DNA of 64,000 nucleotides from Listeria monocytogenes (GTDB taxonomy: Bacteria > Bacillota > Bacilli > Lactobacillales > Listeriaceae): positions 2,000,001 through 2,064,000 of the forward strand of contig NZ_CP168900.1 in NCBI RefSeq assembly GCF_041765605.1, read 5' to 3'. A program made the translations under genes and the position numbers. Of this stretch, positions 20,779 to 30,120 are shown piece after piece (within the stretch, counting starts at the first letter, position 1; every line of letters starts with the position of its first letter). The notes under the pieces were generated by a model, which ran no database searches, was not told the origin of the DNA, and saw nothing but the letters and a program-made list of their open reading frames with translations.

Positions 20779-21348
20779 TTAATTATGCTTAATTAAAGCC
20801 AAAACTTCACTTCTAAGCTTATCATCATTTTTAAAAGCACCACGAACAGCGCTTGTAATTGTTTTTGTTCCAGGTTTATTTACACCGCGGATAGTCATGC
20901 ACATATGCTCTGCTTCCATGATGACCATTACACCCAGCGGTTTTAGTTTATCCATCATAATTTCTGCGACAGTCGTTGTAATCCGTTCTTGTAGCTGCGG
21001 ACGACGACTCACATCATCCACGACACGTGCAAGTTTGCTAAGACCGGCAACTCTTCCATTTTGTGGTAAGTAGGCTACATGAGCTACTCCGAAAAAAGGG
21101 ACAAGGTGATGTTCACACATAGACGAAAAACGAATGTCTTTCACAAGTACTAATTCTTCATGTTGTTCTTCAAAAATAGTGTCGAAATGAACAGAAGGAT
21201 CTTTTTTCAGTCCAGCAAAAACTTCTTCATACATACGAGCTACTCGCATTGGTGTATCAATCAGCCCTTCACGATCTGGATTTTCTCCTACTGCTTCTAA
21301 TATAACTTTTACCGCGTCAGCAATCTTTTGTTTGTCTATTTGCTCCAT
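20779..21348 (-). CDS. folE: GTP cyclohydrolase I
   Basis: 189 residues. Converts GTP to 7,8-dihydroneopterin triphosphate, the first step of folate synthesis. Zinc and active-site elements are [13 protein letters not shown] and [15 protein letters not shown] 21348 (MEQIDKQK) follows AGGG at normal spacing; the frame is open further upstream but lacks a start signal. It is the first gene of the run through ndk. In Bacillus the equivalent gene is mtrA. Confidence 0.95.
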   Translation of the reverse strand: MEQIDKQKIADAVKVILEAVGENPDREGLIDTPMRVARMYEEVFAGLKKDPSVHFDTIFEEQHEELVLVKDIRFSSMCEHHLVPFFGVAHVAYLPQNGRVAGLSKLARVVDDVSRRPQLQERITTTVAEIMMDKLKPLGVMVIMEAEHMCMTIRGVNKPGTKTITSAVRGAFKNDDKLRSEVLALIKHN

Positions 21349-21512
21349 CCTTAATTCCCCTATCTTTTTAGCATTATATACCTTGTATATCTTAACACAG
21401 CCGAACTTCAAGGTAAATTTAATTTGCTTGGATAAGTGATAATAATAGGGTTTTTTTGCTCTGCTATTTATATTCCCTATTTCTAAAACGGAAAACCACT
21501 AAAAATGGGCAT

Positions 21513-21556
21513 AAAAAAACTAGCCTAGCTTAATTATAAAATTAAGGCCAGACTAG
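21513..21556 (-). terminator. Terminator after hup
   Basis: Minus strand arms starting at 21556 (CTAGTCTGGCCTTAATT) and ending at 21520 pair imperfectly but extensively and are followed by seven Ts. Confidence 0.75.
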
Positions 21557-21582
21557 AGTTAGTGCTTAAAAGTCTATGTAGC

Positions 21583-21858
21583 TTATTTAACAGCTTCTTT
21601 AAGCGCTTTACCAGGTTTGAAAGCTGGTACTTTACTTGCAGGGATGTCGATTTCTTCTTTAGTACGAGGGTTACGGCCTTTACGGGCAGCACGTTCACGT
21701 ACTTCAAAGTTACCAAATCCGATTAATTGAACTTTTTCACCTTTAGATAAAGAAGTTTGAATAGTTTCGAATACAGCTTCTACTGCTTTCGCTGCGTCTT
21801 TTTTAGAAAGATCAGCTAGTTCAGCTACGCTATTTACTAAATCAGTTTTATTTGCCAT
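21583..21858 (-). CDS. hup: DNA-binding protein HU
   Basis: 91 residues. Histone-like nucleoid protein with the conserved [18 protein letters not shown] beta-arm (about 46-63) and [14 protein letters not shown]-terminus. The ribosome site GGAGGTG is strong. It is a single-gene transcript with its own promoter (22017-22045) and terminator. The leader holds a CAGGTA/TACCTG hairpin (about 21898-21916). Confidence 0.96.
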   Translation of the reverse strand: MANKTDLVNSVAELADLSKKDAAKAVEAVFETIQTSLSKGEKVQLIGFGNFEVRERAARKGRNPRTKEEIDIPASKVPAFKPGKALKEAVK

Positions 21859-22270
21859 TGTGTTTTCACCTCCTTCACAGAATACTACAAAATAAGCAGG
21901 TACAAGATATACCTGTATTTCTCTTTTTTTCCAAAAACAAAAATTGATTTTGGAAATCTAAGGAGAATCATGACTGAAATGGCTTAACTACAAGCCTTAA
22001 CAGTAATTCTGATAAAAGATTATCACATAATCCCTACAACTGCAAGGAATAATGCCAAACTGACACCGTTTCTTAACATTTTCAATCACAAACTTTTTTC
22101 TTTAAATGCTTGAAAACGTGATAGTATCAACCTGTTATCCATAATACTAACTTGGAAGCCTTAGAATAGCAAGCGATACCACCACAATTAGCTAAAATAG
22201 TTCTTTTTTCATAAAAATATCGGTAAATTTGCGTCTATTACCTGAAAACTCTAGGTTTCTGAGCCTAGTT
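21859..22270 (-). other. Intergenic region upstream of hup
   Basis: It carries the hup leader (about 150 nt) with a CAGGTA/TACCTG hairpin, the hup promoter at 22017-22045, and the tail of the phosphatase-gene terminator at 22245-22270. No coding sequence is supported between 22046 and 22244. Confidence 0.6.
22017..22045 (-). promoter_or_regulatory. hup promoter
   Basis: Minus strand TTGCAG (22045-22040), 17-bp spacer, TAATCT (22022-22017). An overlapping TGTGATAAT gives an alternative -10. Confidence 0.55.
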
Positions 22271-22272
22271 TT
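22245..22272 (-). terminator. Weak terminator after the phosphatase gene
   Basis: Minus strand AAAACTAGG and CCTAGAGTTTT form a bulged stem overlapping the stop codon; the T-tract is short. Only moderate support. Confidence 0.45.
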
Positions 22273-23260
22273 ATTCTAACATTTCTTTTTGGAAAGCTGC
22301 TTTTTCTGCCGCAGTAATTCCGATTCCTTTTTCTAAATAGTTAGCTACGGAGCCATATTGTTTTTTCATTTCGTCAAAGGCAATTTCCAAATATTCAGGA
22401 CGTGCTTCTGCCATAGGACGGAATGTTTCTAAGTCTATTTTTTCTGTTCCGCTGGAAAAGAGCGCCACGATTCCACCCATTTCTTGTAGAATATCGTCCT
22501 GATAGCGATTAGTGATGGCGTAATCGTCGAAAATCGTTTTTTCTGGTACATCTAACAATGTTAATAATAATGCCCCTAAGACGCCTGTACGGTCTTTTCC
22601 TGCAGTGCAATGGAAAACGAATGGCAAGCCTGCTTTGGCATCTTCTAATACTTCTGTAAAAATTTCTCTAAAGCCCTCCACTGATTGCACAAAAACGCGA
22701 TAACTTTCTCCCATCAGCGGTTCATAAATAGTTGTATCACTTGTTACTGGTAACTTTGTTTCTTCATTTTTGGCAGTGCCAATAGGAATATGCTTATTTA
22801 GCACACCTTCAATTGCAGGCGTAGGTTGTGCTTGTACTTCGGAACTACTGCGCAAATCACAAATCCATTTAATATGTAGTTTTTGCAGTAATGCTGCATC
22901 GTTCGCATTTATATTCACGAGATTAGAAGAACGATATAACTTTCCCCATTTCACATGTTTACCATTTTCGGAGGCATAACCACCCATATCACGAAAATTA
23001 AAAACACTCTCCAGCGGCAAAATGCGTTCTGAAATAACCGTTTTATCTCCTTTTGGCCCCTCTAAAAAGAAATAAACAGGAATATCCTTCGTTTCATACG
23101 TAAAGTGATCAACTTCATTTGTCACTTTGAAAACAGGCGCGCTACTGGCTTCTAGGTTAGGACTACTACTTACAAAAACCAATGTTCCTTCGCTGACTTC
23201 TTCTTTTTTCCATGTTAATGTTACGGCTTTATCTGTACGAGTAACTTCCATATTATCCAC
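22271..23260 (-). CDS. Tyrosine/serine phosphatase, CX5R family, with extra N-terminal domain
   Basis: 329 residues. The P-loop HC218TAGKDR224TG is that of the atypical protein-tyrosine phosphatase family (Y_phosphatase3) that includes Listeria LipA and mycobacterial PtpB, enzymes acting on phosphotyrosine and phosphoinositides. An N-terminal ~80-residue region looks like a beta-rich domain, followed by FNFRDMGGYAS, the usual first motif. No clear signal peptide, unlike secreted LipA. Monocistronic, with a 93-bp gap from gpsA. Substrate unknown. Confidence 0.85.
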   Translation of the reverse strand: MDNMEVTRTDKAVTLTWKKEEVSEGTLVFVSSSPNLEASSAPVFKVTNEVDHFTYETKDIPVYFFLEGPKGDKTVISERILPLESVFNFRDMGGYASENGKHVKWGKLYRSSNLVNINANDAALLQKLHIKWICDLRSSSEVQAQPTPAIEGVLNKHIPIGTAKNEETKLPVTSDTTIYEPLMGESYRVFVQSVEGFREIFTEVLEDAKAGLPFVFHCTAGKDRTGVLGALLLTLLDVPEKTIFDDYAITNRYQDDILQEMGGIVALFSSGTEKIDLETFRPMAEARPEYLEIAFDEMKKQYGSVANYLEKGIGITAAEKAAFQKEMLE

Positions 23261-23306
23261 CTACTTTTTATTATTTGGCTCTTCTGCTTCATTTTAGCAT
23301 AATTCC

Positions 23307-23348
23307 TAAAAAAAGAGCCAAAATAAGCGGATAGCCCATTTTGACTCT
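23307..23348 (-). terminator. Terminator of der-gpsA
   Basis: Minus strand AGAGTCAAAAT (23348-23338) pairs with ATTTTGGCTCT (23324-23314) through one G-U, followed by seven Ts. Confidence 0.85.
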
Positions 23349-23353
23349 TTCTA

Positions 23354-24370
23354 TTAAAATGATTCTTTTTCGATTTTCTTTTTGCGACCCATTAATAAAT
23401 CCACTGCTTCGCGAGCATCTTTATTTTCGAATAAAATCGCGTAAATGGATTCGGTAATCGGCATATCAATATCAAGTTTTTTCGCCCAACCATGTACTGC
23501 TTTAGCTGTTCGAACACCTTCAACGACCATGCCCATTTTTTCTAATACTTCATCTAAATTCTCGCCTTTACCTAGCATATTACCAGCACGCCAATTACGT
23601 GAATGTACACTAGTACAAGTAACGATTAAGTCACCAATACCAGTCAGCCCGTAAAAAGTTTGCGGATTAGAGCCAACAGCAACGCCGAGACGAGTGATTT
23701 CTGCCATTCCACGAGTCATTAAAGCCGCTTTGGCATTATCGCCGTAGCCAAGGCCATCAGAGATTCCTGCGCCAAGTGCGATAATGTTTTTAAGCGCGCC
23801 ACCAATTTCTGCACCAATCACATCATCATTCGTATAAATGCGCAAGTTATTATTGATGAAACGATCTTGAACAATCTCAGCAGCTGTTAAATCTTTACAG
23901 CTTGCACAAAGTGTTGTTGGGTGACGAAGCGCAACTTCTTCCGCGTGGCTTGGTCCAGAAAGAACAACAAGCGCCTTCCGTTTAGCTGCATCAATTTCTT
24001 CTTCAATCACTTCGGACATTCGAAGGTTTGTTTCTGGTTCAATACCTTTACTCACATGCACTAAAATGGTTGGTTCTTTTAGCGCTTCATTTAACTGCTT
24101 ACAAACGATACGCATCGCATTTGTTGGAATAGCAATTACGACAATTTCTGCACCATCAATAGCTTCATCAAGTGACAATGTCGCTTTTACCTCAGTTGGT
24201 AAAATAATATCTGGCAAATAGTGACTATTCGTGTGCGATTCGTTAATTTCATTCACAATTTTATCTAAGTTTCCCCAAATAACTGGTTTATGATTATTAT
24301 CAGCTAGGACAAGTGCAAGACCTGTTCCCCAACTTCCAGCGCCAAGAATAGCTACTTTTTTCTGTGTCAT
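23354..24370 (-). CDS. gpsA: Glycerol-3-phosphate dehydrogenase [NAD(P)+]
   Basis: 338 residues. Reduces dihydroxyacetone phosphate to sn-glycerol-3-phosphate for phospholipids. NAD motif [10 protein letters not shown] near residue 8, catalytic Lys in [26 protein letters not shown], and [17 protein letters not shown] 24370 follows AGGAAA; an upstream in-frame codon at 24412 lies inside the end of der and is rejected. It sits 22 bp after der, as in B. subtilis. Confidence 0.95.
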   Translation of the reverse strand: MTQKKVAILGAGSWGTGLALVLADNNHKPVIWGNLDKIVNEINESHTNSHYLPDIILPTEVKATLSLDEAIDGAEIVVIAIPTNAMRIVCKQLNEALKEPTILVHVSKGIEPETNLRMSEVIEEEIDAAKRKALVVLSGPSHAEEVALRHPTTLCASCKDLTAAEIVQDRFINNNLRIYTNDDVIGAEIGGALKNIIALGAGISDGLGYGDNAKAALMTRGMAEITRLGVAVGSNPQTFYGLTGIGDLIVTCTSVHSRNWRAGNMLGKGENLDEVLEKMGMVVEGVRTAKAVHGWAKKLDIDMPITESIYAILFENKDAREAVDLLMGRKKKIEKESF

Positions 24371-24392
24371 TATATTTTTCCTCCCGAAAACT

Positions 24393-25703
24393 TTACTTAC
24401 GCTTACGAGCAATTACTCGAATTGGCGTACCTTCAAATGGAAATGCTTCTCTAATCCGGTTTTCTAAGAAACGTTCATACGAGAAATGCATGAGTTCTGG
24501 ATCATTAACAAATACAACAAATGTCGGTGGTTTTACAGCCACTTGCGTTGTATAGAAAATCTTCAGTCGTTTACCTTTATCCATTGGTGATGGGTTCATT
24601 GCAACGGCATCACTAATAACATCATTCAGCATACTTGATTGCACACGGAGTGAATGGTTGTCGCTTACTTGGTTAATAAGTGGGAATAGATTATTTAAGC
24701 GTTGTTTTGTTTTCGCTGATACAAAGACAATTGGTGCATAGCTTAAGAATTGGAATTGCTCCCGAATATCTTCCGTCCATACGTTAATTGTTTTTTCATC
24801 TTTGTTAATTGCATCCCATTTGTTTACTACAATAATAATCGCACGTCCGGCATCATGCGCATATCCAGCAATTCGTTTATCTTGCTCACGAATCCCTTCT
24901 TCTGCGTTGATAACCACAAGAACAACGTCCGAGCGTTCAATTGCTCTCATTGCACGTAAAACACTATATTTCTCTGTGCTTTCATACACTTTCCCACGTT
25001 TTCTCATTCCGGCTGTATCAATCATGACATAATCTTGGCCATCGAAAGTATAAGTTGTATCAATTGCATCACGAGTTGTACCCGCAATATCAGAAACAAT
25101 AACACGATCTTCTCCAAGCAGTGCATTTAGAATAGAAGATTTACCAACATTTGGTCGACCGATTAAACTGAATTTCACTGTGTCATCTGGATATTCTTCC
25201 TCTTCTTCTTTTGGAAAATGAGCGCGAACAGCATCAAGCATGTCCCCAAGCCCTAGTCCATGTGAACCAGAAATTGGATACGGCTCACCAAACCCAAGAG
25301 AATAAAAATCATAAATTTGATCTCGCATTTCTGGGTTATCTACTTTATTAATCGCTAAAACAATTGGTTTATTAGACCGGTAAAGAATTTTTGCTACTTG
25401 TTCGTCTGCATCGGTAACCCCTTCACGACCATTGGTAATAAAAATAATTACGTCTGCTTCATCAATTGCGATTTCCGCTTGTGCGCGAATTTGCTCTAAG
25501 AATGGTTCGTCGGAAAGATCAATACCACCTGTATCAATAATGTTAAATTCTTTTCCAAGCCATTCCGCTGAATTATATATGCGGTCACGTGTCACACCGG
25601 GAACATCTTCCACTATGGAAACACGTTCACCAACGATTCTGTTAAAAATAGTCGATTTGCCAACGTTTGGACGTCCGACAATCGCTACAACTGGTTTTGC
25701 CAT
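24393..25703 (-). CDS. der: Ribosome-assembly GTPase Der (EngA)
   Basis: 436 residues. Tandem GTPase domains: first P-loop GRPNVGKST near residue 8 with DTGG, NKVD; second GRPNVGKSS near residue 182 with DTAG and NKWD; then a KH-like C-terminal domain. Needed for 50S subunit maturation. Expressed from a good promoter at 25750-25778, downstream of the rpsA terminator. Confidence 0.96.
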
Positions 25704-25749
25704 TATTTCACCTTCTTTTTTCTCGAATCCTATTTATCAAACTTTCTTT

Positions 25750-25778
25750 AGTTTATCAGTAAAACAGCTTACTGGCAA
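25750..25778 (-). promoter_or_regulatory. Promoter of der-gpsA
   Basis: Minus strand TTGCCA (25778-25773), 17-bp spacer, TAAACT (25755-25750). Confidence 0.55.
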
Positions 25779-25799
25779 TGAAAAGTTCGATTTGAAAAA

Positions 25800-25836
25800 G
25801 AAAAAGAGCCTATGGGAACAGTCTCCCTAGGCTCTT
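25800..25836 (-). terminator. Terminator after rpsA
   Basis: Minus strand AGAGCCTAGGGA pairs with TTCCCATAGGCTCT with one bulge; T-rich tail TTTTTCTTTTTC. Confidence 0.8.
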
Positions 25837-25846
25837 TTGCATACAA

Positions 25847-26992
25847 TTATTTATCGTCGTTTTGAAGACCTTTTAATTTATCACCAATTAAATCGCTCAT
25901 TTGGAATCCAGTGTTTTCTTCTGGAAGTTCATAGTCAGCTTCTTCAACTGGAGCATCTTTTAATTCTTTAATGCTTAATGATAAACGTTTGTCTGCTTCA
26001 TTTACTTCAAGTACTTTCACTTCTACTGTTTGCCCTTCTGAAAGGACTTCTTGTGGAGTTCCAATATGTTCATGGGAGATTTGCGAAATGTGAACCAAAC
26101 CTTCCACTCCTTCGAAAATTTCCACAAATGCACCAAAAGTAACGAGGCGCACTACTTTTCCTTCTAAAACAGAACCAACTGGCGCTTTTTCAGCAATGCC
26201 GTCCCAAGGTCCAGGTAAAGTCGCTTTAATAGAAAGAGAAATACGTTCGTTTTCAGGATCAATTCCAATAACTTTAACCGTTACTTTTTGTCCTTCTTCT
26301 AACGCTTCTTGCGGTGTTGCAATATGTTTATAAGAAATTTGCGAGATGTGAACTAATCCGTCCACGCCACCAATATCAACGAATGCACCAAAATTAGCTA
26401 AGCGTTGAACCGTACCTTCAATCACGTCGCCTTCTTTGATTTCGCTAAGTAGCGCTTGCTTTTGACTAGCTTTTTCTGTTTCCACAACTGCACGATGGCT
26501 TAAAATTACACGGTTATTTTCTGGTTCAAATTCTACTACTTTGAAAGTAAGTGTAGTTCCTTTGTAATCTGCAAAATCTTCCACAAAATGGTCTTCTACT
26601 AAAGAAGCTGGAACAAACGCACGAACGCCAAGGTCAACAACTAATCCACCTTTAACAACATCACTGACTACTGCTTCAAAAACTTCACCAGATTCGAATT
26701 TAGCTTTAATATCATCAGATGCTTTTTCTGCATCCACTTTTCTTTTAGATAAAACAAGTACATCGTCTTCTACTTTAGTGACAATCAAATCAAGTGTGTC
26801 GCCAACGCTCACAACGTCAGAAGCTGTCTCCACATGTATATTGGAAAGTTCACTTATTGGAACGACACCATCAAGTTTGCTATCGGGAATACCAACATAA
26901 ACTTGTTTATCTTCCACGCTTGTAACTGTGCCAGTGACTTTGTCTCCTTCTTCAAAATTTCTAACTTCCACATCAAATAAATCTTCAGACAT
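25847..26992 (-). CDS. rpsA: 30S ribosomal protein S1 homolog (four S1 domains)
   Basis: 381 residues with four S1 RNA-binding repeats, shorter than the six-repeat E. coli protein and typical of low-GC Gram-positives. The third and fourth repeats are nearly alike (GLVHISQIS...H-I-TPQE-L twice). ATG 26992 (MSEDLFDVEV) is the standard start; the frame stays open about 60 codons further but those lack a ribosome site. A long leader and a CGTGAAA/TTTCACG inverted repeat (27260-27292) lie upstream. Confidence 0.93.
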   Translation of the reverse strand: MSEDLFDVEVRNFEEGDKVTGTVTSVEDKQVYVGIPDSKLDGVVPISELSNIHVETASDVVSVGDTLDLIVTKVEDDVLVLSKRKVDAEKASDDIKAKFESGEVFEAVVSDVVKGGLVVDLGVRAFVPASLVEDHFVEDFADYKGTTLTFKVVEFEPENNRVILSHRAVVETEKASQKQALLSEIKEGDVIEGTVQRLANFGAFVDIGGVDGLVHISQISYKHIATPQEALEEGQKVTVKVIGIDPENERISLSIKATLPGPWDGIAEKAPVGSVLEGKVVRLVTFGAFVEIFEGVEGLVHISQISHEHIGTPQEVLSEGQTVEVKVLEVNEADKRLSLSIKELKDAPVEEADYELPEENTGFQMSDLIGDKLKGLQNDDK

Positions 26993-27300
26993 GTGTAGCC
27001 CTCCATTCGTTAGTCGAATTTTAGGAGTTTCTAATTCAGAAGCAACCTTCACGCTCGCTTCCTCCGCTTGACTAGTTTTCCTAGATAGGCAAATTCCGAT
27101 TAAATAAAGAAAAATATCAAATGCACCTTCTGTAAAACTGATCTTCCAACTAGAAAATCCTTTCAAGATACTTTTCACAAAGTAAAAAATCTCTCTTATA
27201 ACATCCTACAAATCCAGACATTTGTCAAGCTCTTTAAGGGGGTGAAAATGACTATAGGGCGTGAAATCGCCTCGTTTGTTTAGCCTTTCACGGTTAAATT

Positions 27301-27348
27301 AAAAAAGTGCTACATTTCCATTTAGTTAAGAAAATGTAGCACTTTTTC
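27301..27348 (-). terminator. Terminator after cmk
   Basis: Perfect 15-bp arms AAAAGTGCTACATTT (27303-27317) and its complement (27332-27346); A-run and T-run on either side, so it can act in both directions. Confidence 0.9.
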
Positions 27349-27349
27349 G

Positions 27350-28024
27350 TTAATTATTGATTTTTAGTTCTGCTAGTGAAAGAATTTTGTTAGCCACTTC
27401 ATCAATCGACATCGATGTTGTATCTACTTCAATGGCATCGTCTGCTTTTTTTAATGGGGAATGTGTTCTTGTGTAATCTAAATGATCTCGCTCTTCAATT
27501 TCTTTTTTGAGTTGGTCTAGATCTCCAGCAAAACCTTTCGCCATATTTTCTTTATAACGACGTTCCGCCCGTTCTTCTACGCTTGCAAGTAAGAATATTT
27601 TTAGTTCAGCATTTGGAAGAACTGCCGTCCCGATATCTCGGCCATCCATAACAATTCCACCCTCTGTCGCAAAAACTTGTTGACGCTCTTGAAGTGCTTC
27701 ACGAATAGATGGATGCGCAGCAACGATAGAAACATGGTTGGTTATTTCTAATGACCGAATTACTTCTGTCACATTTTCGTTACCTACAAATACTTGTTGT
27801 ATTTCGCCAGGTTCAAAACGAATAACTGTTTTTTGAAGTAGGGCTGCTATTCCTTTTTCATCTTCGTAAGCAATGTTATTTTTTAAAGCAATATAGGTTA
27901 CTGCACGATACATCGCACCCGTATCAATATAAACAAAACGCAATTTTTTCGCTACGATTTTCGCTACCGTACTTTTTCCTGCTGCAGCTGGTCCATCAAT
28001 CGCGATACATATCTTTTTAGTCAT
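27350..28024 (-). CDS. cmk: Cytidylate kinase
   Basis: 224 residues. Phosphorylates CMP and dCMP. The P-loop is GPAAAGKST (about 10-18), followed by [10 protein letters not shown] and [13 protein letters not shown]. It follows the asparaginase gene by 15 bp and is closed by a strong hairpin, so rpsA next to it has its own leader although cmk-rpsA order is conserved. Confidence 0.95.
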   Translation of the reverse strand: MTKKICIAIDGPAAAGKSTVAKIVAKKLRFVYIDTGAMYRAVTYIALKNNIAYEDEKGIAALLQKTVIRFEPGEIQQVFVGNENVTEVIRSLEITNHVSIVAAHPSIREALQERQQVFATEGGIVMDGRDIGTAVLPNAELKIFLLASVEERAERRYKENMAKGFAGDLDQLKKEIEERDHLDYTRTHSPLKKADDAIEVDTTSMSIDEVANKILSLAELKINN

Positions 28025-28039
28025 AAAATAAAACTCCTT

Positions 28040-29002
28040 TTATCTGAAATTGGTTTGATTAATTTCTTCTTGGGATGCTAAAAGTACCATTAATTTCATC
28101 CGCGCTTTTTTACTATCGTAGTCTTTTCCTAAAATAACGCCACGGTTATATAAGTCAAACGTGCTACCTTCATAATCATATGTAGTATATACATTTCCTT
28201 CTTCCGCACTTGTTGTGATGACAACTGGAATTCCCGCATCTAATGCTCTGATAATAGCTGGCATCATTTTTGGCGCCACTTGTCCGCGTCCAACACCTTC
28301 TAAAACGATTCCTGAAACGCCACTATCAATCGCAGCATCAATAAATAGACCGTCTGCTCCAATATAACATTTAATCACAACGACTTCTGGTAGGTCTAGG
28401 CGAATATCAAAGCACTCATGTTCAAGCGGTTTTTGATACAGGAATACTTGGTCATTATCAATGATACCAAGATAGCCAAAACCAAAAGCACTAAAGCCTT
28501 GGATATTAGATGCATGAACTTTTTTGACATATCTCGCTGCGAAAATCCGCTCATTGAAAACAACGACTGTCCCAGCTTGACGTAAATTCATTTCGCATGC
28601 TGTATAAATTGCATGACGAATATTAACATAGGCATCTGTTCCCGGCTCTTCTGGCGCACGCTGCGATCCAGTAACTACAATGGGACGTGCATCGGTTACT
28701 GCAAGATCAAGAAAATAAGCTGTTTCTTCTAAGGAATCTGTCCCGTGTGTTACAACTATGCCATCATAAGTTTCGTCCATGAAAATGGATTCAATAAGTT
28801 GTTTCAAACTAATTAAATCAGGAAGCGTAATATGCATAGATGGTAATTGAAAAGTAGAATAAATATCTATTTGAATTTCTGTTGGTAATTGGCATAATGC
28901 AGCTAATTCTTCTCCAGATAATTCACCAGATGCAAGTTTGCCTGATGCTGTTTTCTTACTTGCAATTGTACCGCCTGTTGTAATTAGTGCCACTTTTGCC
29001 AT
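28040..29002 (-). CDS. ansA: L-asparaginase, type I-like
   Basis: 320 residues. Hydrolyses asparagine to aspartate and ammonia. First catalytic Thr in TTGGTIAS (residues 8-15) and second in VTHGTDSLEETAYF. There is no signal peptide, so it is cytosolic. It lies between the LysM gene (80 bp, with a terminator) and cmk (15 bp). Confidence 0.88.
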   Translation of the reverse strand: MAKVALITTGGTIASKKTASGKLASGELSGEELAALCQLPTEIQIDIYSTFQLPSMHITLPDLISLKQLIESIFMDETYDGIVVTHGTDSLEETAYFLDLAVTDARPIVVTGSQRAPEEPGTDAYVNIRHAIYTACEMNLRQAGTVVVFNERIFAARYVKKVHASNIQGFSAFGFGYLGIIDNDQVFLYQKPLEHECFDIRLDLPEVVVIKCYIGADGLFIDAAIDSGVSGIVLEGVGRGQVAPKMMPAIIRALDAGIPVVITTSAEEGNVYTTYDYEGSTFDLYNRGVILGKDYDSKKARMKLMVLLASQEEINQTNFR

Positions 29003-29033
29003 GGTTATTTCCCCCTACTTTTTCCATTTAAAC

Positions 29034-29069
29034 AAACAAATGAGTCTCGGAAGCGTTTCCCAGACCCAT
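29034..29069 (-). terminator. Terminator after the LysM gene
   Basis: Minus strand ATGGGTCTGGGAA (29069-29057) pairs with TTCCGAGACTCAT (29052-29040) with G-U and one mismatch; T-rich tail. Confidence 0.7.
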
Positions 29070-29082
29070 TCAGTGTTGTTTA

Positions 29083-29802
29083 TTACTGTGGAATTGTTAG
29101 AACTGTGCCAACTGGAACATTATTACTTCCCAGTCCATTGGCTTGTTTAATTTTTTCTACTCCGGCAGCTGCCCCCGCTTGTCCATATGCAGAACGAGCA
29201 ATGCTATAAAGGGTATCGCCAGCTTTTACAGTATGAGATCCTCCAGCTTTTTTCTGAGTGGATTCATTTGCTTTTTGTTGTGCAGCTTTTTCAGCGGCTG
29301 CTTTGTCGGCAGCAGCTTTCTCTGCAGCGGCTTTTTCTTCTGCAGCTTCTTTTTCTTTTCTTTCATTTGCTGCTTTAACTGCGTCTTCTTCTTGTTTTTT
29401 CTTATCTGCTTCTGCTTTTGCTTCTGCAGCTTTCTTCTCTTCCGCAGCCTTTTCAGCAGCAGCTTTTTCTTCAGCGGCTTTTTTTGCTTTTTCTTTGTCT
29501 TCTTTAGATTGTGTGTTGTCAGATACATTTACGGTTGATTCTGTGTCTGTTTTCACTTCGTTTGATGAACCCATATTTTGTACTGTCACAAAGACAATCA
29601 CGATAACGATTGGAATTAATAGGAAAAAAACTATCAATAAATTAAGTAATGGGTATCTAAAAATGGTTTTCTTTTTTCCTTTTCTGCTATCAGAACGGGA
29701 TAACATCGGCGGTTCATTATTGAATTCATCTTGACCTTCAGAATTCATGTCATAATCAGCCGGTTCTTCGTATTCCCGTTTTTCTTTTCTTGTTTTTACC
29801 AC
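29083..29802 (-). CDS. Membrane-anchored LysM-domain protein
   Basis: 239 residues. A basic and acidic N-terminal cytosolic tail (1-50), one membrane helix (about 51-73, FFLLIPIVIVIVFVTV), then a long Ala-Lys-Glu coiled-coil-like spacer (about 95-185), and a C-terminal LysM domain (HTVKAGDTLYSIA ... VPVGTVLTIPQ). Likely a type II membrane protein that binds peptidoglycan, similar in design to YpbE next to recQ in Bacillus. The spacer DNA is low-complexity. Function unknown. Confidence 0.85.
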   Translation of the reverse strand: MVKTRKEKREYEEPADYDMNSEGQDEFNNEPPMLSRSDSRKGKKKTIFRYPLLNLLIVFFLLIPIVIVIVFVTVQNMGSSNEVKTDTESTVNVSDNTQSKEDKEKAKKAAEEKAAAEKAAEEKKAAEAKAEADKKKQEEDAVKAANERKEKEAAEEKAAAEKAAADKAAAEKAAQQKANESTQKKAGGSHTVKAGDTLYSIARSAYGQAGAAAGVEKIKQANGLGSNNVPVGTVLTIPQ

Positions 29803-30120
29803 TCAAAGTTCCTCCTTTAGTGCTTGCTAACTTATCCTATGCACTATTATTGGCACAGAGAAGTGTTACATATGATGTTAATAAATGAAATACCTTTGAA
29901 ATAATTATAACCATAAACGCAACTTACAACAACACTTAAACTGCTTTTTTAGAAAAAAAAGCAAGAATCATTCTAATTTAGTACTTCTGGCATAGAATCT
30001 AGCTTGATTTTATACAGATTACTGAACAAAATAATAACAATTTTTTCACTATTAAACAAGTCTTTTTTTCACAAAAAATGTGAAATTAGCTACTTTTTGT
30101 CGAATTTCGTAACAATACAA
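29803..30120 (-). other. Intergenic region between recQ and the LysM gene
   Basis: Very AT-rich. The right part of the LysM leader holds a promoter at 29904-29932. A TTTCACA/TGTGAAA hairpin (about 30068-30087) lies past the recQ stop but lacks a minus-strand T-run, so recQ has no convincing terminator. No gene supported. Confidence 0.5.
29904..29932 (-). promoter_or_regulatory. Promoter of the LysM gene
   Basis: Minus strand TTGTTG (29932-29927), 17-bp spacer, perfect TATAAT (29909-29904). Confidence 0.6.

Noticed and set aside
26993-27178. N-terminal extension of S1 by about 60 residues
   Set aside because: The extension starts with GTG, has no ribosome site and is not of S1 type; MSEDLFD is the usual start.
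29143-29734. Long plus-strand frames rich in Phe, Ser and Ala opposite the LysM gene
   Set aside because: They are mirror frames of the low-complexity Ala/Glu/Lys spacer, without ribosome sites.
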